Numbered from the stretch's first letter, positions 47,743 through 60,058 are shown. The stretch: 64,000 nt of DNA from Macrotrachela quadricornifera (GCA_022393335.1 JAJEKB010020807.1:207059-271058), one strand, 5' to 3'. Program-made: numbers and translations. The notes: generated from the letters alone by a model not told the origin.

Positions 47743-48486
47743 GGAACGGCTAGTCGTTCGTCGGCGCCCCTACGGGGCGCCACTCACGGCTAGCTGTTCC
47801 ACCGGCCAGGTTTCATTGAGCAGATGATAATTCATAGTTCTCATTTGCCTTTTACACGTTTCAATTATTTCAGGAAACTAATCAAATCGTCATAAAATGC
47901 ACCCATTAGTTGACTTCTAATATCACACAATGACTCCAGCCCCATTTTGCATCTGAGACAAAACTGCATGTTTTCAATATGTTGCCATTCTGCTCATACC
48001 GTTACCACGAATGTCACGTAGTATGCAACAAATCCTGTGAGATATTTTTCTATATCTCTATTGGAGCACAACTCCTATGCCTAACTACAGAGGGACAGCT
48101 AGTCGTTCCTTAGCGCCTCAGAGGAGCGCCACTCACGGCTAACTGTTCCATGCATCAAACTTTATAGGGTAGCGAAGCTTTACCTTCTAACTACTATATT
48201 CTGCTATTATTCGCTTCTCTCAAAATGATCACTGGTTTCCCTTAGAATAGGTAACTACAATACAGTATTGTTCCCAAACTTCAAGCACTGAAACCATTTA
48301 CCTATTCTTTGGTAGCCCAGTATTCCGCTCAATTCCGATCACGATTGGAACTCCGAGATAATGCGTTCCATAAAACTCTCATAATTCTTTAAGTTTTCTT
48401 TGAAACATAAATTTTGTAGCTGTTAGAGAGAACGGCTAGCTGTCCGTCGGCGCCCCTCCGACGTGTCACTCAGGGCTACCCGTTTC
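47743..48486 (+). repeat. Three 58-bp GC-rich hairpins at about 345-bp spacing
   Basis: Copies at 47743-47800, 48092-48149 and 48429-48486. The first has an outer stem (GGAACGGCTAGTCG with CGGCTAGCTGTTCC) and an inner perfect 8-bp stem (GGCGCCCC, loop TAC, GGGGCGCC). The other copies keep the 58-bp length and the GTCGGCGCC or GCGCC core, but the stems are partly decayed. GC content is far above the surroundings. The spacing suggests a long-period tandem repeat of about 345 bp. A fourth copy is at 59257-59314. Confidence 0.7.
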
Positions 48487-50290
48487 ATGTATCAATCTTT
48501 TTTCTCAACTGACAATTATTTTTCTACTATTCAGCTTTCTAGTGTTATAGACAAAAATAATATAACAGCAAGTAAAGTCGATTCAAGTCCTCGACGTCAA
48601 TTACTTTTGATCGGATTTTATAAAAAAAATTCCTTTGTTAAAAAATCATTAATCTCAAAAAAGTTTTAAAAAACTGGCATCACCAATCTATTCCTCGACC
48701 CCGGTTACTTTGGTCAAACTTAGTAAAAAACTATTATGTTCTTTAAAATTCATATTTTAAGCAAAACAAAATTATTTGAAAAAATTGAAAAACTAATAAT
48801 GCCATTCGATTCCCTGATCCTGAAGGATCTTTGATCAAACTTTATAAAAAATCATTATTTTCTTTAAAAAAGTCTTTTATGACGTAAAAAATTCATTTGG
48901 AAATTTTAAAAAATTAATATGCCACTCAATTTCCCGATTCGGAAAACCTTTGGTCAAACGTAAGCCGTCGAGTTGGCCTTAAAGTTGCGATTCTTCGATC
49001 GATTTTTTTACGAACAGGTTTTTTTGACCTTTGATCCCGACGACCAGCCAGCAAGCAAACTGTTTTTTTTTTCATATGACCCTCCCATCAGTCGAGAGAA
49101 TATCTTTTGTGAAAAATTATTAATCATAATCACAAAAAATTTTGAAAAACTAATGTCAGATTCGAATTCCTCAACCTCGACATCATTTGCGTCAAACAAA
49201 TACTTTTTAGATCGGACCTGCGACCAGCCACAGACACAGAAACTCATTTTAGTTTTTTCCTATCGTCGTCCCCTCAGTGGAAGGAATAAACGCTTATAAC
49301 GAAGTTAATAATACTATATACCTCCAATGATCACATCAGGTATTACCACCATAAGCAATGGTGTTCATCATACACCATGGTGAAACCATCGATTAGTCAA
49401 AAAATACCTCTTTTCAATAAAAAATACCGAACCTCACCAATTCCTAACATCAATTGATCGATTCAGGTACCAGCACAATCAGCAATGCTGTTGATCAAGT
49501 GTCATACCTCGGTGCCAAAAACCTTTCTCGAAAGGTTAATTTTTAAATTTTTGTGAACTTTTAGTTTTTTTTATCTCGATGTTTTTTTGACCCTGGCACA
49601 AACACACACATATCGACAAACGCATTTCACTTTTTTCCGTATCACCCTCTCTTCATTCGACGGAATAAAATTAAAATAAAAAAAGCCTTTTTTAGAAAAA
49701 AAATTATTTCGAAAAATTCAAAAACTGATAGTGCCATTCGATTCCCCGACCCCAAAAACCTTTGGTCAGACCTTAAGCGTTGAGTCGAGCGTAAAGTTTG
49801 ATTCTTGGAGAGATTTTTCTAAGAACATGTTTTTTTGACCTTTGACCCCGATGACAAACGAGCAAGTAAGCTATTTTTTTCATATGGCCCTTTCTTCAGT
49901 CGAGGGAAAAAAGCTGATTTCTGATTGGCTCATTTTTGCTGACCAACGGTCAGTCAGATCTGAAATCTGGCTTCAGTTTTGGATTTCTGAGCATCGATAA
50001 CCTATAATAAACTTTTATCAAAAGTCCAGAAAACCGTAATATAAAAAAGCTGATTTCTGATTGGTCCATTTTTGCTGACCAGTAGTCAGGCAGATCTAAA
50101 ATCTGACTTCAATTTTGGGTTACTGCACATTGATATTCTTTAGCAAAATTTTAGCAAAAGTTAACAAAAACCTATACATATGTAGAAGTTCTAAGCCTAT
50201 GTTTTTTTGACCTGCGACAAGCAAACAAACTATTTTTTTTCGTATGATCCGCCCTTCAGTCGAGGGAACAACCTTAGAAAAAAGAACTTA
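48487..50290 (+). repeat. Degenerate repeat tract (TTTTTTGACC / CAGTCGAGGGAA family)
   Basis: Words recur several times: GATTCCCCGACCCCAAAAAC and variants near 48700, 48805, 48930 and 49740; TTTTTTTGACCTTTGA near 49020 and 49830; CATATGACCCTCCC or variants with CAGTCGAG near 49075, 49880 and 50250; and CTGATTTCTGATTGG at 49913 and 50049. It is a diverged, composite tandem tract related to 7783-8300. Open frames within it (48463-48669, 48973-49299, 49008-49247) are not judged genes. Confidence 0.55.
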
Positions 50291-52533
50291 CACACTTTTC
50301 AAACGGAAAAGTGATGATAAAAATTATCACAAGAATCATCTGAAATTCATTCATGACCATGGACTATTTAGAAAAAAAAGATGAAGGTGGCAAGCCTAGA
50401 CTGAGTTCAACAGCAAACTCACTGAAAACGGACTCTAATTTTCAGAAGATGGCGATGTAAGTATTAAAAGAGATTATTTACAATGAATGATCAAAAATGG
50501 GAGCAACAGATCATCAAAACAAAACATTCATGTGGCACCTACTTCGTTTTTCTTTTCGAATGACAGTGCCGATAGTTGGCACCTCTATATATACCCTCAT
50601 GACGGCAGGCCTGTCGTCGAGTCACCATGCGTGGGCGGATGCTCATTTATGCTCACTTTTACGTGAGCAAATGTACAAGATTTTTCATTTGTAATGATCG
50701 AATGCAGGTGCTTATCAACGATAAAATAGTATCAATGGACCTCGTCTATTCTGACATATTCCGACAGACTCTTATACTTGTGATTTATAAATTTTTGCTG
50801 TGAAATCAAGTGTCATTTAATCTGGCAGATTCTGATAACTGATGATGACCAGAAAGACTTAGACTAGGTCGGATACAAGCAGATTCTATGATCGGATCTG
50901 ACCGGTTTCGGCTATGTGAACCCAGTCGGAATTTAGTGGATCCAGTCGACGAATGTCACCGAAAATTCGTGTAGGTTACCGGAACATGTCGAAATTGAAA
51001 CACCAGGATCCGATCATTATGTATCATCGGATTTTCAACCCGCCCGACAGGTTCCGATCCCGTGAGTTAGCCCTGGGATGAAAAGTGTTGAGTTTTTGTA
51101 CCATTGTGTAAACTAAATTATTACTAGTAGGATCAAAAGACCGGCTTGAAAGTCATTGTCTTATATAATTCGATGCGTTTTCATCTGTTCTTTGCAACGG
51201 TGAAAACCGCAGCTCTCTATCATGTTCCCATCAAAAGTAGACAAGATCTCAACGATTAAATGAACAAGTTCCGAATTTTTTTCGGCCAAAGATTTTTTTA
51301 GTTCGGTGCTACGCATTGTACAAAGAAAAGTACTAAAAAAACACTTTCCCAAATCATGGTACGTTTCCCATGGATTCACCCACATATTATATTAAATTAT
51401 ACAATATGGTAATTTTTTGTGAACTACTTCAACAGAATAAACAAAACAAGTTTTGATAGAAAAAAAATGTCTTTCTTCTTTATTTTTATTTTATAAAGAA
51501 TAAAGGCTTTTTAATTTCTTTAATTTTATCCTTTATTATAAAGAAAAATAAAATAAAGTAACACCCCTAGCCGAAAGACTAGCTTCTATTAACAATTTGT
51601 GGCGATAGGGAAGAAGAAACGCTTCCTATTCTCCGTTTCTGTGTGAGATGACAGAATTAGAAAAAGAATAACGCATGGTTGGACTAAAATAAAAAAAGAG
51701 CGACACATCAAATTAGAATCTTCTTAGCTAGCAGTGTCACGTTCCTTATTATAATGAGAAACATGACAATGCAAGTTATAAAAATTCTACTTTCAAATTT
51801 CGCTCGTTTGGCTCTATCTACAAGTATGCTGTTGAAGCCGACTTTGTCTAATGATAGATTAAACATGTTTGACTTGAAAGACGCACTTCTAGATAAAACA
51901 GTTGCATTTCCCATGCAAATACAAAAAAAGATCTCTGTGACGTTGTGAAATCAAGTCTATGTTGAATAATGACAAATCCTATTTTAGCACATAATTACAA
52001 CTAGACTTTTTTACAAGTTTCACAAAAAATTAGTGATCGAACTTCCAATACATTTCTGTTAATCTATGTAACTCGTTGTGCAAGAGAATAGGATGATATA
52101 TCGTTTTTAAAGAAAGCTAGGAATATTGCTTCTTGTTAATTCCTCGTTCCTGATGGCTATTTTCATACTTACACGGAAAGAACATAAATGAAAATCCACA
52201 ATGTATCACGTGATATAATTAAAAGAATCACAACTTGGAATTAATATTTCAATGACTTAAATTCTCACGCTTCTTTTTAGACATCAACTAACAATAGAAA
52301 AATGTATGAGTGAAAAAAGAATCTTTGTTTTATCAAACAAATCAACAGATAGACATCCCTAATATCAGAAGACGTATCGTTTCATCGATAATGAAAACGT
52401 CTATTTTCATCACACAATGATGACTAGCCGATCAATTTTCTAAGAACGTTCAAATCAACTTTTTCCGGACCACATATTGTAGACAACAGTAAAGCGTTTA
52501 CAAAAAAGGATGGGTTCTTTTTGTCTCTATCGA
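50291..52533. other. Intergenic with weak gene candidates
   Basis: A possible first exon at 50359-50456 (ATG, frame MDYLEKKDEGGKPRLSS, donor GTAAGT) has no convincing continuation. A minus-strand frame at 51161-51385 (74 codons, containing STELKKSLAEKNSELVHL) reads protein-like but has no recognised domain. Overlapping frames on both strands at 51708-51948 cannot be chosen between. None is called as a gene. Confidence 0.3.
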
Positions 52534-52721
52534 ATTTCTGTCAGGATATCAAAAAGATTATTTATGCTAAAGAAATGCGCTAAACAACCGAACTGTCGAG
52601 ATGAAAGCTTCGGTGATGCTCAATCTCATTTCTGTCAGAATATCAAAAAGATTATTTATGCTAAAGAAATGCGCTAAACAATCTAACTGTCGAGATGAAA
52701 GCTTCGGTGATGCTCAATCTC
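52534..52721. repeat. Perfect-length 94-bp tandem duplication
   Basis: Two adjacent 94-bp copies (52534-52627 and 52628-52721) differ at only about three positions; each begins ATTTCTGTCAG and contains GCTAAAGAAATGCGCTAAAC. The near identity implies a recent duplication. It lies about 350 bp upstream of the receptor gene start, in its likely 5' region. Confidence 0.85.
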
Positions 52722-53066
52722 ATTTCTCGCTATCGAGTAGTCTTGCATTGAGATTATTATGACTGAACCAGATCCGTCCGCTGAAGTTATTTTTCTGGAC
52801 ATCAGCAGCTATGCACAACCAATGGATGTGATATTTAATGAAAGCTGAATTCAAAAAGTTTGTGAGATGACATAGTTCAATATTGAAAGGGTTGCTTAAC
52901 AACTACATACGCATTAATTTACTTTCTTGATTTAGAAACAAGCGTCACTTCTGCGTGTCGATATAATTAGATCGAGAGAACACGGATTGTCTTTGAACAA
53001 CTCTCACAATTAAATACTTTGCTTTTCCAACAGTTACTTCTTACTCTGACTGCCAGTTATATAGAA

Positions 53067-54002
53067 ATGAGTGTCTACATTCCGCCAAATTGGCCACAAA
53101 TTAAATTTGGACTCTTTATGTTGGGTGAAGTGACGTCCGTTCCCTGTTATGTATTCGTTCTGTTTCATCTTTTAAAGACAAAGGTGGCACGAAAAGCTCT
53201 TCACAATCACAGCATCGTCATCGTACTCCTTTATAATTTTGCTATTCTCACATTGGATCTGCCGATGAAAATGAATTATATGAGACAAGGGTTCGTAGCA
53301 CCAATAATTCCTTTTTATTGTCGTCTTGCTCAGTTTGTGGATTATGGAATTTGGTACGGCGCTACTTTTGTAATGGTTTGGATATCGCTCGAGCGACATA
53401 TTCTTATCTTTTGTTCAAATCGAGTCACTACTGTACGTGCCCGTTTGTTATTTCACTACATCCCATTGGCATTTTTTTCTTTCTATGGACCTATATTCTA
53501 TTTTTATTTACTCTTCATTTATCCTTGCGAGCAAATGTATGTCACCACAGAGCCGTTATGTGGTAGAGTCTGTTTTTCCAAATCATTACGTTCTAACTGG
53601 TTTCGTATATATATATCACTTGTTCATAACATCAGTCCAATCATCCTCATTATGATGTTCGATGCTGTTCTCCTTCTTCGTGTTATCGTGCAAAAACGTC
53701 GTCTACAACAGGCCTATCGATGGCGACAACATCGAAAAATGATCATCCAATTGGCTTTCATCTCTGTTGTTTATTTGAGCTGTGATCTCCCCTGGACTAT
53801 AACGTATCTCGGGCAAACATTAGGTTTCGTCGATTTTGGTACCGATATCTCAGAATATATCTTCGGACTGACAAACGTTCCACCGGTACTTTTGTCTTAT
53901 GCAATTATTATAACACTGCCTGGACTAAAGCAGAAACTTCGTGCATTGATCATCTGTAAAAAGAACCGACGAATCATTATTCCGATCAATAAGGCCGCCT
54001 GA
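53067..54002 (+). CDS. Rhodopsin-like orphan GPCR
   Basis: Start chosen at the ATG at 53067 (311 residues). The frame is open back to an acceptor (TTTTCCAACAG, ending 53033), which implies a 5' exon. Seven hydrophobic segments are visible: about 12-36, 47-67, 88-110, 128-152, 178-205, 224-248 and 264-287. Cys85 before helix 3 and Cys165/169 in the second extracellular loop could form the usual disulphide. The helix-3 DRY motif reads ERH (109-111). Helix 6 has the CDLPW motif in place of CWxP, and helix 7 ends SYAIIITLPGLK in place of NPxxY. The very short N terminus and short tail are unremarkable for class A. Ligand unknown; it probably belongs to a lineage-expanded receptor family. Intact. 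Confidence 0.85.
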   Translation: MSVYIPPNWPQIKFGLFMLGEVTSVPCYVFVLFHLLKTKVARKALHNHSIVIVLLYNFAILTLDLPMKMNYMRQGFVAPIIPFYCRLAQFVDYGIWYGATFVMVWISLERHILIFCSNRVTTVRARLLFHYIPLAFFSFYGPIFYFYLLFIYPCEQMYVTTEPLCGRVCFSKSLRSNWFRIYISLVHNISPIILIMMFDAVLLLRVIVQKRRLQQAYRWRQHRKMIIQLAFISVVYLSCDLPWTITYLGQTLGFVDFGTDISEYIFGLTNVPPVLLSYAIIITLPGLKQKLRALIICKKNRRIIIPINKAA

Positions 54003-54483
54003 ACATTTTCTTATTCAACTGAAATCTTTAGTCAATTGTCATACTTCTCTATGATTCTTGAACTATTTCCTTTGTTGTATTAGTATTGTTCGTCGATCAT
54101 TTGTCAATTTATTTTTATGTAACGCTGTTGTCATTTAGCCTTTCAACTTGATGTTCTTTTTCTGTGACAACCTTCAAATTCACAAATAAATCATCATAAA
54201 CATATTCGAAGCATCCCGAAGAAGAGTTGTTCTTTTGATGTACTACGTGCGATGTCACTTGCTTGATAAGAAAGTTGGATTCCTATTCCTTGCAGATAGC
54301 ACCTTAGAGTTAGGCTTCTCCTGGATGAGAGGCGACAACAACGAAACACTCTTTACATAACTTATGAAATCTTGAACGGCATACAAAACACAGTATTTCA
54401 AATTCGAGGACTAAGTAAACACTAAGCATTTTTTTATATATCTAATTCGTCATTATGTGGATTCCAGAATTTGATTTGTGTAC
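54003..54483. other. 3' flank of the receptor gene
   Basis: An AATAAATCATC stretch near 54185 is a plausible polyadenylation signal. No gene recognised. Confidence 0.4.
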
Positions 54484-55119
54484 TTAATCCTTCGACGATG
54501 TTGTAGGGTCCAAGTGGACCCACTTGCCAATTTTATATGTAATACAACATGATCATTTGATGTTTCTGATCAATTATATTCTCTAATCTCCAGTCTTGAG
54601 CAGCTGTACAATATGCATATGAGAAATCATATATAGGTCTAGGCAGGAGAAAATACAGACATGGGTCCAGTTGGATCCCAGAACATCTACGGTGTTATAG
54701 ACTGTAATAAAAAACCAGATTTTTATTGCTTTTAATTACAGAAAAGAAAGATAAGACTAAAGATACACAAAGAAAAGTCTAGTATCCTTACGGAGAATTA
54801 TATTCATGTGCATGCCAATGTATATCTAACGTTTTATGAAGCTGAAGTTGTTAAATGCATCATTTTTGAACCTATATTTGAATAGTGTTATAAAAACTCT
54901 TTCAGGTAAGTTTTTTGCCATATTGTTTGTATTCACATGGCCTTCATGAAAACTGGCGCGAAGGCGATCATATGCAGAATATGTAAAGACATCTAGCACA
55001 TCAATGAATCACTTAAATAAAACATAGGTATTGGTTTTCTCAAATTTTCTATATATGGGTCCACGTGGACCCTAATACATCGATGAAGTTATAAGATGAG
55101 AACATTGTCGAAGGGTTAA
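54484..55119. mobile_element. piggyBac-type miniature element, TTAA-flanked
   Basis: Left end TTAATCCTTCGACGATGTT and right end, read inward, TTAACCCTTCGACAATGTT, sharing TTAA at 54484-54487 and 55116-55119. Just inside each end is a palindrome (GGGTCCAAGTGGACCC at the left, GGGTCCACGTGGACCC at the right), with a third imperfect one near 54665. The interior (about 630 bp) has no transposase. These paired internal palindromes may be transposase-binding sites. Confidence 0.75.
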
Positions 55120-55950
55120 AGTCTGCTTTGATGAGATTTTAATATTCAGAGGACTGATAAATGAATGATAGATTGGATAAATTACGATATCTTTGCATAA
55201 CAAATTAAACTACACAAGAGGCAAAGTATTACATTCACTAGAACATCGCAATTCTCAAATACGACAGATGTAGTGATTTGGTCTACAGAATGTCAGAAAA
55301 CTGAATTCTATGTGCTCATTTGAAATATGAAGACTTATCGTTCAGAAAACCGATGCTACATAAGGGAGCGTTTTAGCCGTTCATATTTTCCTCCAAACGC
55401 TTCATCACTCGTCATGTACGATCTTCAACAGTGGATCGGCTTTTCTACAGTATCAGGGTCTATTGATGACGAGAAATAGGTGATAAAGAATACATGGACA
55501 AACTTTCGTCGTCATAGAAAATTTATTGTGATTACACATAATCACAATTGTAACTTTGAACTGTTTGCAGCACCTGTGCACAATGACATGACTGTCATAA
55601 GAAACCACTCAGTAACACTATAAAACGTGTTTGTATCTGAGATGATTTTCTTCTATATATCAGCAGACTCGCTGAGCTTATTATTGATCTTCGACTAACC
55701 AGAGTTCAACATGGATCGATTTTTCGTGACCTCACCCAACTCGAATACTGCCGACAACTGGGAAAATGTTTTTCCTCCGATCATCTTTTAGTCTAGAACA
55801 TCTAAAAACGTAAAGGATACAAGCGTAGATCGAAAAGTTATTTCAGCACTTAGCAACCAAAGCAAAAAGCTTGTCAAGCTCGATTTATTCAAAATTAACC
55901 AAAGAAAAAGTTCAGTTAGGTTGTTTCTTTGTTCTTATTAGCAGTCTAGA
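55120..55950. other. Intergenic, no gene recognised
   Basis: No coding exon recognised. A short plus-strand frame near 55670-55790 reads LIIDLRLTRVQHGSIFRDL but cannot be connected to anything. Confidence 0.35.
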
Positions 55951-57545
55951 TTAACGAATCCATACTCGAATACAATCATCATTAACGGCGTCTGCTGCGA
56001 CGATACACTTGGATGATAAGTCATTTTGTAACCACTTGACGCTTTCAGATGTCATTTTCGTAATGTTTGTTTTACATCGAACATATAATGCTCGAAGATT
56101 GATCATTGTATCGACAAAGTGAGATATTCATGTCTCATTTTCGACATCAATTTCAAGTATTTCACATTTGTCTGCCTAATGACGAACAACTCAATAGAGT
56201 ACATTGTTAATTATCGCACCATTGATGTGCAACGTCTCGTAAAATCAACCGACGCACCGATGAACTTCTGAGATTCATAACTAGTTCTTCACAGAATACA
56301 GAAGGTGACATACATGTACCGAAACCTATCGAATAGAGGCGAGGAGCTAGATCGAATAACTTTTGTAATTGAGTTTGATATTGTAGATTATTATTAAATA
56401 TTGATATTTCGAGCAAAACTAAATGATTCAAGTTTGGAATGATAGACCAAAAGTGATTATTGAGAAGAGAGCCCGTTAATAGAAAACAAACCTTGTTAAA
56501 ACGAATATTAATCAAACCCAAGTCTTTCTTTTTCAAAGGACGATGTACTGTCAAATTATGTATATGATTATATGATTGATAACAATCGTTATCATCAATA
56601 CAAGTGGATTTTGATTGAATAGAACGATGAAATTCCAAATAATCAAATGTGTATGGCAAAATGTAGAGATAAACATCGTTTTTGTTTGATTTCCAATCAC
56701 ATTGAATAAACCATCGATGTTCATCAATCCAAAATCGATTTTGAAATAATTCGATTAATTGATCAACTTCTTCTTATATATCTCGATGTTCATCAAGTGT
56801 GAGACTCATTTTGAATTCCAGTACTTTCCGTTTGGGTAAATGTTGAACGATCATTTCTTTTAATTGATGTCCATTAATGCAAAGGCCAGACGTACGAAAT
56901 GTTAGATGATATAAATTTGGCATTTTTTGCACAAAGTTCCCCACCATGTTTTCTTCCTATGCATTAAATATTGCATTTAACATGTTTAATGATGAGACAA
57001 TGGGTAGTTCAACTAGATCGTCCGAATTGAGTTTTACTGATAGAATAGTGAGATATTTGAGGCGAGGTGTATGCTCGAAAAACAAAGCCATTTTATCAAG
57101 ACAATATGAACCACGTTTAATAATGAGATCTTCAAGAGATAATCAAATGACTGTTGGTACGAGCAAATCCTCCATGCATAAGTAGCATTTGGTAAGTTTA
57201 GGAAGACTCCTAATACTGTTCACGAAGGAAAGAATATTTTCTTTGCCATGAAAATATGGTTTATCTTCAAACGTCACATTGAGATCAGTTAAATCCAAAG
57301 ATAAGTGACATAATTCCGACAGAATTAATTTTTGAACTGATTTAGAAGATCCACAGTGTAATGTAAGCGATCGTAAATAAGTAAATTGGTCAAAAGATAT
57401 ATTATGAGACAGACAAAAAAGCAATTGATGTTGAGTGGCACCATCATCCGACAGATATAATGCAGAGATTGGATCAGAAATTGATGATAAATATTCTCGA
57501 CAAATTATATCAGAATCATCTTTAGAGTAGATGCCTAATTCGACT
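55951..57545 (-). pseudogene. F-box/LRR-type protein, bdelloid-like, decayed
   Basis: One minus-strand frame from about 57545 to 56207 reads as a continuous leucine-rich protein: SDPISALYLSDDGATQHQ, FTYLRSLTLHC, ELCHLSLDLTDLNV, FEHTPRLKYLTILSVKL, LIELFQNRFWIDEHRWF, FDYLEFHRSIQ and PNLNHLVLLEISIFNN. It is interrupted by at least three in-frame stops: after LLVPTVI (57143-57145), after NAIFNA, and after LTLDEHRDI. The next segment (about 56130-55951, other frames) continues with TMINLRALYVRCK, WLQNDLSSKCIV and a final VWIR stop. The order and style match a large bdelloid family with an N-terminal F-box, whose start is missing here. It would have been a substrate-recognition subunit of an SCF ubiquitin ligase; now inactive. 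The plus-strand frame at 56946-57185 is a shadow. Confidence 0.7.
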
Positions 57546-58550
57546 TATAATATAAATGTTACTTACAAAACATGCCTAGGCATAGTCATAGAAATATAGG
57601 AATTTAGAAATAGATATTCCTTTAGTTATGTCTCATAGATAGACATGGTCATGTTAGTTTAGGATTTAGGAATAGATTTTGTTTTATAATTTGGTGTGTA
57701 GGCAGTTGGTAAAATCTGCTTAAAAATGTGATATAAAACTGGCATTAAAAACATTTTTATTCATAATTCAAAACATGAATTAAACTTTATTTGAAGCTTT
57801 GAATAGTTGGCAACCATCATCATCAGGGAATGACTGGCGAAGGAAAGCTTCTTTCCCACTACATAATTAATAAAATTAGATATGAAAGAAAAAGATAGCA
57901 CAATTACAGCTGAACAGAACAAAGTATTAATGGATGGTTCATTTCTGTGTGATTGTGGTCTCTTCTTTATCTGTGATATTCTAATTGTTCAACTATACAA
58001 CAAAGTAGAAGTAAACAGGCAATTCACACCTCACTTTCTTTTATAAAAAAGATTGCGTTATAAATATATATATCAAGTAATTAATAATAATATTCAGTAT
58101 TAGATGCAATTAATGAAACATAATATTAATATTTATTTAAGATAATATATTATTCTTATGTTTAACAAAAATAAAAATGTTATTTAAATATATGAACTCT
58201 TTAGTTGTTCAAGAAAGAAAAAAAATTATTCATATATGAAGTAAAACGAAAAAGACTATATTCATAATATCAAACAAACAAATGTATGCTTTTTTACAAA
58301 TAACAAAAAGAAAATCTATTTTTAGTATTTATTTATTATAATGGATTCCATTTCACGTTAATAAAAATAAAAATAATATAAAAACTACGTAAATATGTTA
58401 AATTGGGTGATATGGCTATTAAATTCAAAAATTAAATTATAACCAAATTCATAAATGGAACAAATCCTTCGAACTTTATATATCACATAAATAATATAAA
58501 TTCAACTATTTACCATCACGCAAAGTGATAAATTTAATTCATAAATGGTA
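57546..58550. other. AT-rich intergenic, no gene recognised
   Basis: Very AT-rich, with no frames or splice-supported exons. Confidence 0.4.
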
Positions 58551-58900
58551 TAAAGCATTAATATAGTAGTAGAACAGAAATTATTATATCATATTATCTC
58601 AACTTATATTATAATGTTTTACTCTACATTATAAACGATGGAATACAAATAATATAGATTATATTCAAACATATATGACAAAACATTAACACGAATTCAT
58701 AATATTATATTATATCATAGTATCTCATTTTACAACATAATATTCTACTCTATATTATATATGATAATATACAAAAAAAATACATATTATATTCATAGTT
58801 ATATGACAAAACGTTAATACAGTGTTTTAATAGATTTTATTATATTATATCATCTTATCTCATATTATAATATTTTACTATATCTTATTTCCAATGTAAG
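58551..58900. repeat. About 128-bp AT-rich tandem repeat, three units
   Basis: Starts near 58551, 58677 and 58805. The last two begin GACAAAACATTAACACG and GACAAAACGTTAATACAG; units then share TATTATATCAT, TATCTCA and TATAATATTTTACTC-like words. The third unit runs into the dispersed repeat at 58905. Confidence 0.6.
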
Positions 58901-58904
58901 ACAA

Positions 58905-59314
58905 ACAAGTAACGCTCGTCTCTATGACTCGCTTAACCCTTGACTGAATTCTATTTAACATTATCTCTTACTGGTCGCTAGATTCTGCTCAGTTAACTAT
59001 GCTGGATACATGTACACGTATATACGGATTGCTAGTGACGACTGTTCTATAAGATCCAGTCTTGAAACTTTTTGTTACGGCTTTCGTATGACAATGTAAA
59101 GCACAGTTCGTAGTTGATCATCGTTACTCCTGCTTCGCTTCACTCTTAACTTCTTGGCTTTTTATATGATGTCAGCATAGACCAATGTAACACCTCATTT
59201 TCTTGCTCAAGAAATCGTTTACAGGTAATATAAAAACTAAAGCAAATTTGAGAAAATGGTGACTAGTCATTCGTCGGCGCCCCTACGCGTCATCATTCAC
59301 GAGTAGCCGCGTCC
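58905..59314 (+). repeat. Dispersed repeat with fourth GC-rich hairpin copy
   Basis: Starts ACAAGTAACGCTCGTCTCTA like the copy at 47245, and ends with the 58-bp hairpin-like segment at 59257-59314, which keeps TTCGTCGGCGCCCCTACG although its stems are decayed. Confidence 0.55.
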
Positions 59315-60058
59315 ATGTTGAAGTCTATTTTCACATGAGTTCACTGTCTTATGTTCAAAACCACACTCATTCACGTTCCACTAACTCAAAAGAATTACAG
59401 AATCTGAAACGGAAAAAGTCTCTATAGGAAATTTAAAGAAAAACAAGTAAAGGCACAAAAATCTATAAATAAGTGGACCATGACTAAGTTTACGAAGCAT
59501 CGCTGCGAAATCTTATTTTTTTTTTTTTCAAATAACGAATATTTTAGATGTATGAGTTCCTCAAAATCTGATTCAAAGAGGAATAAAATCACAAAATATT
59601 GATCGCCTTAAAGCTTAGATTCTCAAAATCTGATTGGATGAAAGATAGATTTTGGGAAGCATTTCATTGACTGAAATTTTAAACAGATAGAGTCTGAATG
59701 GTCAAAAGTTCAATGTAAAAAGTTTGCCACTGGCTGAGTTCACAGACTCAATAATCTGATTGAACGAAAGCCGTAAATTGTATTATGTTTTCATGCATAG
59801 CTAACTGTCATGGGGTGAATTATGTTCACCCGATGATATCATCATCTGATTACACTACCCTATTACGTCATCATTCTCATATCCTGAATATTTCATCGCC
59901 TTTTTGTGTAGTATATATAGCTGATGATTTCGCCATAAAGATCATTCCACTACTTCTTGCATTCATTCTCTTTCGATCATCAGAGTTAGCCACCTGATAG
60001 GAATATTTCTTTTCATACTAACAAAACAAATCGATTCAGAAGCGCAAGCGAACGAACG
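59315..60058. other. Upstream region of the DUF5648 gene
   Basis: A TATATATAG element at 59912-59920 lies about 140 bases before the ATG at 60059 and is a promoter candidate. No gene recognised; the frame 59785-59997 overlaps this promoter region and is not called. Confidence 0.4.

Noticed and set aside
50359..50456. Possible first exon (ATG to GTAAGT donor)
   Set aside because: The only candidate next exon (acceptor near 50564) gives a short product without a recognisable domain.
51708..51948. Overlapping open frames on both strands
   Set aside because: Neither strand shows a domain, start context or splice structure that would let me choose.
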